The notes under the pieces: generated by a model | Database searches by the model: none | Seen by the model: the letters and a program-made list of their open reading frames with translations, nothing else | What the model was told of the DNA's origin: nothing | Position numbers and translations under genes: made by a program | Part shown: in pieces, positions 43,989 to 51,393 of the stretch | Numbering within the stretch: position 1 is the stretch's first letter | Layout: each line of letters begins with the position of its first letter | Assembly: GCA_963854835.1 (NCBI GenBank) | Contig: OY978525.1 | Coordinates: 68,128,907-68,192,906, forward strand | DNA: 64,000 nt | Direction of reading: 5' to 3' | Source: Megamerina dolium | Lineage: Eukaryota; Arthropoda; Insecta; Diptera; Megamerinidae

Positions 43989-45816
43989 CATCTGTGTCCA
44001 ACACAAACTTTGAACATGTACTGGATATGCTAATACTGGTTCCGCTAACGTCCTACTAAATATGATGTTTTTATTCGTTATTCCTTTATCCGCTTCCACT
44101 ACCCACAACTTCCCTGTCCCATCATCCATATTCTTCTATGCGCATCTCGTTTTGCTGGAACCTCTTGGCGTAGACATGCCAGTATTCGTTTGATGTTTCC
44201 ACTACGCTTGTAGCCGATGTTCAACGGTAACTCGACATTTGCATAGCGTTGATTTAAGTCTAACTTAAATCCATTGTCATTCATAAAATCAACACCAATT
44301 ATTACGTCATCGATGATGTCAGCCACAATGAATTCATGTTCCCACGTGCAATTTCAAATAGATACTTGTTTCTTTATCTTACCCAGAATTTGTTCCTCCT
44401 CACCCGTTGCTGTACGCAATTTTATTTCCATTAAAGGCTCAAACCTCTTTACCAAATCGCTCTTAATTATAGAATGTGATGCCATAGTATCCAGGGTGCT
44501 TGGCACACGCTGTAGTTGTTGGAGTCAGTTCACGCCCCGCTGAACTGACCCGATTTAGTTTAACGATGGATTTGTGTTAGTTAGTGAAGAATTCGATCTT
44601 GATCGCTTCGTGTTAGACGGCAGTGACGCCCCATATGTACTGGTTTGTCGCAAATGAAGCACTTACCAGTAAATTTGCTTTCACGTCGACCTGTTATTCT
44701 TGCTTCAGGCTGCACTACGGACTTGAATGCCAGACACGTTGCTTCAACTGGATCCGATGTTGGCGTACTCATGGCATTGGTTGACACATAAAACTAGCGG
44801 GATCATATATCAAAGCACTACTGACTGTTTCGGCATACGTATTCCGTGGTGACATGACTAGGCCACGCTTACTCCAATGTCCATCACATATGCTATCTAT
44901 GAATGTCTCTATTTTTATTTTCTCGATTAATTCTTCCGAATTACCAAAGAATGCAAGATGACATTCTTTGGTAATAAGATAAGATGCATAATGTCGGAAG
45001 CGAAATCCTGAAGGCTCTCACTACTCCGAACTCTCGAACTTAATTCCACTCGATGCAATTGACTCTTATATTCATTTCCATATTTCTGTTGGAGTGTGTC
45101 CATCAGTGATTGATAGCTACCACGATATTTCTCTGGAACCATCTCTGCACTTCGGAAGCATTACCTTTTAATGCGACTATTAAAGCAGCAGTCTTGTCAC
45201 TATCGACCCATTGCTCCTTTGTAGGATAGCATTTGAACCACTACGCCCAAAGAAAATTATAGTCCAATGTACCAATACAGCCATACAGCCATACAGCCAC
45301 TCCAAAAACTACTGCACAAAATCGTCAGTATGTGTTAAATGTGAAGGTGGACATATAACTATGTATAACCCATACAAGGAATAAATATTACAGTTAAATG
45401 GGCTTTATGTGGCGAAAATCAAACAGCTAACTATAAAGGGTGCATCGTATACCCAACATTACACATAAAACGTTTTCCTCAATTAAGGCTAAAACAAACA
45501 ACATCATCTGAAAGTAACGTACGGATGGAAGTGAATTTTGTATTTTACAGTGCTTGATAAAATAAATTTATTACCATCAGTGAAAAACGGTGGTGAAGGA
45601 GTTATGATGTGGGGGTGTATAGCAGCTGGTGGCGTCGGACAATTCCAATTTATCGATTCAACAATGGACATATTTGCATATTTGGACATTTTAAAACAAT
45701 ATTTAAAGCAGAGCGCTGATATGCTGGTTAGCAGATGAATAGTACTTCCAACAAGACAATGATCCCAAACATACGGCTCATATTGTTAAGTTGTAGTTTC
45801 TGTATAATGTCCCCAA
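43987..45816. repeat. Copy of the 37169-38998 segment
   Basis: It begins at the last two bases of the G2 LTR (CA shared by both sides of the junction) and ends in the Tc1 relic at GTCCCCAA, where BEL pol sequence begins. It contains the G-family protease and gag relics (44099-45200), the jockey ORF1 relic (about 45223-45518) and the start of the Tc1 relic. About ten differences from the source were noticed. Confidence 0.85.
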
Positions 45817-45848
45817 TTCGGTGAGAGTTTCTGTATAATGTCCGCAAT
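45785..45848. repeat. 31-bp direct repeat at the junction with BEL pol
   Basis: AGTTTCTGTATAATGTCC followed by (C/G)CAATTCGGTGAG occurs twice in a row, differing at one base. The first half derives from the Tc1 relic and the second from BEL, so the repeat formed after, or together with, the junction. Confidence 0.75.
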
Positions 45849-46845
45849 TCGGTGAGAGCTCAGTTCTTTCGTAATAAAGCACGGTTTCTTAAAAACCCCC
45901 AATTTAAGAATGATTACGATCATATGCTCTTAGAATACCTCATGTGATCTAACATGAAGCAAATAATCCCGATTGTTCATTTAGAGCCCAGCTTTTCATA
46001 TTACCTCCTTCACCATCCTGTGGTGAAACCGGATAGCCCTACCACGAAACTTCGTATAGTTTTTAATGCCTCTAGTCGTACATGCAGTGGCAATAGTCTC
46101 AACGACGTGTTATATACTAAGCCTATTTTGCAATCCGATTTAATGATCTTAATTCTGTGATGGATACTCTATCGCTTTGTTTTCAATGCTTACATTGAGA
46201 AAATGTATCGGCAAGTTCTCGTGCATCCAAAGCACACACCATATCAACGAATTTGTTTCCGGAAGTCGCCGAATGACGAGCTACAAACTCTTGAGTTGCA
46301 AACAGTAACATTTGGTGTGAATTGTGCGCCATACTTGGCCATCCGAACTCTTTTGCAACTAGCAAAAGAAAACGAAGTAGCTAACCCGATTGCTTCCGGC
46401 ATTTTGAAACATTCTATGTACGTGGATAATGTACTCGCTGGAGCCCATACACTGGACGAAGCTATCGCAGCTCGTAATCAGTTGTCTTCGGTACTAGATA
46501 CAGCAGGACTCTCGTTAAGAAAATGGACGTCAAATCATCAAGGAGTGATTGACGACCTCCCATCAGAGCATCTTTTAGACTCTGAATTCCTGAATATTTC
46601 TGATGCTAGTACAGCAAAAACCCTTTGGCTTGGAATGCAGGTTCCAACTGCTTCTTCTTTTCTCCGGTCCCCCTCTCAACAAAGGCCTTATTCAGTAAAC
46701 GTGAGGCTTTATCGATGATTACCATAGCATTCGATCCAGCTGGATGATTGGCACCCAAAATTATTGTTGCAGAAATGTTAGTGTAACAGTTTTGGCTAGA
46801 TAAAACCGATTGGGATGAATCTATTAAGCTATTAACGCTGCACAA
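45849..46845 (+). pseudogene. BEL/Pao reverse transcriptase, inactive
   Basis: Frames 45954-46160 and 46203-46718 read HHPVVKPDSPTTKLRIVFNA, NDVLYTKPILQSDL, IEKMYRQVLVHPKHTP and QTVTFGVNCAPYLAIRTL, diagnostic BEL/Pao RT blocks. The catalytic box reads YVDNVLAG, where YVDD is expected, so the second aspartate is lost. A stop at 46158 and a frameshift after 46718 also break it. The region leads directly into RNase H. Confidence 0.85.
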
Positions 46846-46858
46846 ATGGCAGACATTT

Positions 46859-47653
46859 TTGTCGGATTATCCGAATCTGGCATCCATACGCATTCCCTGT
46901 TTTGTGGAATTCTCTCCCGACTCAAATCTGCATTTCCATGGCTTCTGCGATGCATCGGAGAGAGCTTATGCTGCAGCAGTATACATACGTATGGAGAATT
47001 CATCTGGTGAAGTTCGTGCCCATTTGTTAGGGGCAAAGACCCTTGTTGCCCCAGCTAAAACCCTATCACTACCACGTTTGGAATTATGTGGAGCAGATCT
47101 GCTAGCAAATATGCTAGACGTTTTAATTCCACAACTCCGAGTACCGAAATATACTATATTTTCCTGGACTGATTCGAAAATCGTGCTCTCTTGGCTTAAC
47201 AAGCCACCCTGTCACTGGACGACATTTGTGGCGAATCGAGTTTCATTCATCGTTGAGAAGATTGGAAACTCAAATTGGTCTCATGTTTGTTCTCTCGAAA
47301 ATCCCGCCGATCAGAGCACTCGGGGTACTACTGCCAAAGAACTTCCCAATAATGAATTATGGTGTCAAGGGCCATCTTGGATCAAAATGTCTCGCCCTGA
47401 TTGGCCCAGCAAAACTTTGAATTACGAGCTGATTAATACGCCTGAAATGAAGGTTATAAAATTCCACTTCGTTAGATCGGAAGAATTCAATGATATTTTG
47501 GATCGTTTTTCTTCTCTATCTCGCGCATTATGTGTCATTCGATTCTGCCATAACACTCAAGCAGCGAAGAGAGCTGATTATTGCTTTGCATCTCTCAGCA
47601 TCTCGACTGAAGAGATCGTTTTCACACGAAATAAATTAATAATATTATGTTAA
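46859..47653 (+). pseudogene. BEL/Pao RNase H and connection domain
   Basis: A 264-codon open frame reads HGFCDASERAYAAAVYIR, LGAKTLVAPAKTLSLPRLEL, FSWTDSKIVLSWLNKPP and NPADQSTRGTTAKEL. These are the RNase H domain and following connection of BEL/Pao Pol. The catalytic D, E and D positions appear kept. It is part of the broken polyprotein and not an independent gene. Confidence 0.85.
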
Positions 47654-48424
47654 TGCGACATAATCCCCAAGAATATGCTAACTTATCAAAGAATTAAACC
47701 CATTTAGAGCACTAAAGCCGTTTATAGACTCGCGTGGAATAATGCGCATAAACGGTCGCTTAGCTCACTCTCCAACTCTCTCTTATCATGAGAGATTCCC
47801 TATATTGCTTCTGTATGGTGGACGATTAACACAGTCGATATTAAAACATATATCGGCCGTGCATGCCGCATAACCAAAGGCTATGTTTGCCTGTTTGTAT
47901 GTTTTGCCACGAAGGCTATACATTTGGAGGTAACGAGCGATTTGACAACGCCTACTTTTCTTGCCACGTTCTCTCGCTTTTTTCCCGTCATGGAACATCG
48001 TGGTGGAATATCGTTTGTTGGTGCTACTCGTGCTCTACGAGCTGAAAATGAGAAGTTTCTATGTCATTTACGCGAAAGGGTTGAATCTGCCCATAGCCAT
48101 CAGAAGTTAGAATGGCTCTTCATCCCTGCTGGGGTACCTCTAATGGGAGGCTTTTGGGAGGCAGGTGTAAAGAGTTTTAAAGCTGACTTAAAGAAACCCC
48201 CGGCAACTCAAAAATACACATTTGAAGAATTCAGCACCTTACTTTCTCGTATCGAGGAATGTTTCAACTCGAGGCCCTTAAGTCCCATGTCTGATAACCC
48301 ATCAAACTTAGCTCCCGCTACGCCTGGTCACTTCTTGATTGGATCTCCATTAATGTCACCAGTTGAACTTGACGGCTCTGGCCAATCAATAAGTACTATT
48401 AACCGTTACAACGTCTTAAGGTAA
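47654..48424 (+). pseudogene. BEL/Pao integrase, deleted
   Basis: Pre-integrase words (FIDSRGIMRINGRLAHSP, YGGRLTQ) occur with frameshifts at 47700-47850. The H2C2 finger and the first core aspartate are deleted. CFATKAIHLEVTSDL follows, then RGGISFVGATRALR, where relatives have the second aspartate (DNGTNFVG), so it is lost. The end GVPLMGGFWEAGVKSFK and IEECFNSRPLSPM, with the glutamate region, is intact in frame 47924-48424. Confidence 0.8.
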
Positions 48425-48659
48425 TTTACCAATCCTTCTGCTCACGGTGGAAGGAGGAATACCTTCCATTCTTCTCAGTTTATTCTTATACGCTTCTCAT
48501 TATATTTAATTATTTCCGAATTTAAATCATACTAACCCATAGTAAAACTTAACAGACTTTCGATGGCTATCCCTAATCCATTTTCCCTTTATTTACTATT
48601 CCAGAATTCTAATCCCTTTCTTTTGTTTTTTTTTTATTATTATTTTTGCGCCAGACAAT
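48425..48659. other. Spacer between BEL pol and the extra ORF
   Basis: AT-rich, pyrimidine-rich on the plus strand (TTTTCCCTTTATTTACTATTCCAG), ending in a T-run just before the ORF. CAG preceded by a pyrimidine tract could serve as a splice acceptor, but this is speculative. Confidence 0.4.
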
Positions 48660-49238
48660 ATGCCTCCGAAGAAGAGAGTGATGGGTCGAGAGAGACCTGC
48701 TCGTCCACATCGTGGATTCCCTGACAATGTTGCACGACAGAGGTTGCAAAGCTACTGTCATGTATGTAATCGCGATCATCCGTGGTGCTTATGCAAACGG
48801 TTTCTTTCAATGCCATTGGGAAGCAGGTTTGAAACAGTTGTCCGTCATCAATATTGCCTTAATTGCTTAGCATATAGCCACGATGTTCAGCGATGTACAA
48901 ACGCGGTGCGATGCTATTATTGTAGTGGAAAACATCACACGTTGCTTTACGGAAGAGGGGACAACGTATCGAAACGGGCCAAATGCGCTAAAAAAAGAGT
49001 AAAGCAGCGTCAACCTGATCCTACCACTCCTACACCATCGAAACCATGCACGTGTAACCAGGCAGCACCTACACCGCAAGTTATTCCTGTGAAAATTGTG
49101 CCTATATCACACTCCGCTCCGTCCATGGGACAGGTGTTTCCCATGAACTTGTTATTTGGCCATCAGACTCGCCTCCCCTTCCCTCCGTCATCTACCGTCA
49201 TAACGCCCTTGCCAGACTGGGCTGCAACCTCTTTTTAA
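48660..49238 (+). CDS. Zinc-knuckle ORF downstream of BEL pol
   Basis: An intact 192-codon frame with an ATG at 48660 and stop at 49238. The N-terminus is basic (MPPKKRVMGRERPARPHR). Three cysteine clusters follow: SYCHVCNRDHPWCLC (about residues 36-50), YCLNCLAYSHDVQRC (about 65-80) and VRCYYCSGKHHTLLY (about 83-97). After these come a KKRVKQRQ basic stretch and a Pro/Thr-rich tail. The pattern, including HHTLL, is that of the Gag zinc-finger region of BEL/Pao elements, but here it stands alone after integrase. Whether it is a relocated Gag end, an accessory nucleic-acid-binding protein or a captured fragment is open. Its intactness, beside a badly broken pol, is notable. Confidence 0.65.
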   Translation: MPPKKRVMGRERPARPHRGFPDNVARQRLQSYCHVCNRDHPWCLCKRFLSMPLGSRFETVVRHQYCLNCLAYSHDVQRCTNAVRCYYCSGKHHTLLYGRGDNVSKRAKCAKKRVKQRQPDPTTPTPSKPCTCNQAAPTPQVIPVKIVPISHSAPSMGQVFPMNLLFGHQTRLPFPPSSTVITPLPDWAATSF

Positions 49239-49646
49239 TGGTGTTTCCGATTCCAGCAGTATATTGCATTTGCTGTATTATAATATTAATTTAAATTTGA
49301 ATTGTATTATTTTAAGTTTTTACTTTTCCTTTCTAAATTTACTCTGAATCTGTTTCGAATTATTTTATACATATTTTCCTCTCACGATATTTATACTATT
49401 GAATGCTTTGTATAACTTACTTTTCTTCTGGTTATGAATTTATTTTGAATTAGTTTTTAAGGTTTTTCTCATTATTACTATTATTCTTAATGCTATTTTA
49501 AGTTCCCTGAATTTGTTTTAATTTTGTATTTAGTAGTTTTATAATTGTTATTCATTTCGGCTTATTTTAAATTTATTATATACTCTCTTTCTCTGTTTGG
49601 TGTAGGCTCTGCGTCTCCTTTGCAGTATTCCTGCAAGGGGGCGGAA
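49239..49646 (+). other. BEL 3' untranslated region and polypurine tract
   Basis: AT-rich without ORFs. It ends with GCAAGGGGGCGGAA (49633-49646), the polypurine primer site next to the LTR start TGTCTACGCC. Confidence 0.65.
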
Positions 49647-50694
49647 TGTCTACGCCAAAACATATCTACACAGTGCGACAACTATGTATTAATATCTCAG
49701 CAACCAAGCGCGCCATCTATGTGTGAGCATATGTGTTTTGAAGCTTCAACCATCCTCTATTAACTGTCAAAATTTCATGGCATTTGGTTGGCATTTAATG
49801 TTTATTGACATTTATTTTGCAAAACACGTGTTAGTTTGATGTTGAAATTTTAACATGAAATTTAACACACAGCACTCATTGTTCGTCAATTTTTGGTTTG
49901 GAATCAGATCTGTATGTTGAATCACCCGCCTTATTCACCTGATTTGGCACCGTACGACTTCTTTTTGTTCCCAAAACTAAAATTGAAGTTGAAAGGATGC
50001 TTTTTTGATGACATTCAGACCATACAACGGTCTTCGACGAGGGCACTGGAGGCAATTCCGAAAAATGAGCTGGAACACGCGTTTGAATCACTATTAAATC
50101 GATGTAACAAGTGTATTAAATCAGGAGGAGAATATTTTGAATAAAAATACCGAAAAATTAGAAAATATCGTGTTTTAATTGTGTTTTCTAGAGGCAGTCT
50201 TAATACATAATTGACGCACTGTGTATGTACTGTACTGTGTTCTAAATTGAGGGAATGGGTTGAGTAGCGATCTGGCATCACCGATTTTTGCCAACTCTTC
50301 CCACTCCGTTCAATATTGTTTCTTCGTGTAGTTATTTTATTCTCTCTCTCTCTCTCTTTTACCTCCTCTTTATTTTGGTTAAAACCTCATATTAACTTTT
50401 CTTCGATGATCAATCACAAATTTACTTCCGAAGTGAGACCAGTGCAGCGCTAATGTTAATATCACATTGTTGTTGTTTTCTAAATCAAAGTGGATAATGC
50501 TAATCACACATATACGAGAATAAGTTTAAAGACAATAAAATTTGTCACCTTGTTGAACAAAAGAAAAACATGGGGGTTTATTTGTGCCCCAAGTGCAACC
50601 CACAGCAGCAACAGCGGCAGGATCATAATTCACCCAACTGGAAATATAACCGACGGGAAAGGCCCACCGGCAATAAAACTCCCTCACGCAATAA
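49647..50694 (+). repeat. BEL 3' LTR, interrupted by a mariner
   Basis: Without the 555-bp mariner and its TA duplication the LTR is about 491 bp, matching the 489-bp 5' LTR with substitutions and a few short indels. It ends CACGCAATAA, where the 5' LTR has CACACAATCA. CTTAG follows as target-site duplication. The many differences show that this BEL copy is much older than G3. Confidence 0.8.
49669..50223 (+). mobile_element. Deleted mariner with terminal inverted repeats
   Basis: Terminal repeats CACAGTGCGACAACTATG and, inverted at the right end, CACAGTGCGTCAATTATG continue to about 24 bp. TA at 49667-49668 and 50224-50225 is the target-site duplication. The inside keeps only the transposase end: HPPYSPDLAPYDFFLFPK (D changed to Y at the catalytic third position) and a C-terminus ending GGEYFE. 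Most of the transposase is deleted, so it is non-autonomous. A longer-ended relative lies at 10275-10622. Confidence 0.85.
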
Positions 50695-50699
50695 CTTAG

Positions 50700-50917
50700 A
50701 ATGAATTATATTATTTATTTAAGAACATTGAACATCTTACATTTGTGATGAATAAAAAAAAATTGCTTTGAAAATGTGTTTGATTTGTTTTTTGTTTTGT
50801 ATATTTGTGCATGAGGAGCGTAGACTTATGACACTTTGTGCACTTGAACTAACGACGTATTTAAATTAAATTATATAGACATTCTACTAGTGTCTGAAAC
50901 TCACTTAATAATAATAT
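50700..50917 (+). pseudogene. Jockey-type LINE, start of the endonuclease
   Basis: The last part (about 50850-50917) reads TNDVFKLNYIDILLVSETHL, the beginning of a jockey-clade endonuclease (I-D-I-x-L-x-S-E-T-H). It is interrupted by G3 at 50918 and continues at 54814. Upstream codons are not clear. Confidence 0.6.
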
Positions 50918-51355
50918 TGTTACGTTTTTATTCTGTGAACGTTTAATTCTATTTGAATTACCTTGTTCGATCACTGGATTCTGTTAATGATAACTGCAAC
51001 ACTTATTTTATACAACTATATACAGCAACAATTTATTTAATAATCTCTATTTACAATCAACACTGTTTACAATCAACTATTTACTATAACACTTAAATGT
51101 ACTTGCAACTTTTGCCTCTGTATCAATGTTTTCGCAATCACGTTCTGAATTAGATTGATTTCCACTTCTCAATACTGGCTCTATTTATACTCTGTTGGCA
51201 ACACCCCAGAATCTTCCTTTATCGAGATTCTTCTCTTCCTTTCTCGTTGGCTTGTTCTGGTTATCGCTCATTTCTTGTTGTTGACATTCGTTTCGATGCT
51301 GCCAATAGTGTCAGTCACAATAGTGATGAGTAATCAACTATCGATACTCGTTACA
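50918..51355 (-). repeat. G3 3' LTR
   Basis: 438 bp, TGTAACGAG..CGTAACA on the minus strand, directly following the polypurine tract. Confidence 0.95.
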
Positions 51356-51368
51356 CTGCCCTCCTCTT
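51356..51368 (-). promoter_or_regulatory. G3 polypurine tract
   Basis: AAGAGGAGGGCAG on the minus strand, immediately next to the 3' LTR. This is the expected primer for plus-strand DNA synthesis. It is also present in G1 (23777-23789) and deleted in G2. Confidence 0.8.
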
Positions 51369-51393
51369 AACCTTGTTCGTCCCGAACAAGTAT

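Larger units (their letters stand above)
39310..50694 (+). mobile_element. BEL/Pao retrotransposon, 11.4 kb with nested insertions
   Basis: A 5' LTR (39310-39798) and 3' LTR (49647-50694) share sequence throughout. They are flanked by the 5-bp target-site duplication CTTAG at 39305-39309 and 50695-50699. Inside are a leader, element G2, a copied 1.83-kb segment, RT, RNase H, integrase remains and a separate zinc-knuckle ORF. Gag and protease are missing, apparently lost where G2 and the copied segment now lie. A deleted mariner sits in the 3' LTR. Confidence 0.8.

Noticed and set aside
37165..45820. CRISPR-like or satellite repeat because of recurring identical blocks
   Set aside because: There are only two blocks at a single large offset, made of transposon relics; this is a segmental copy, not an array.
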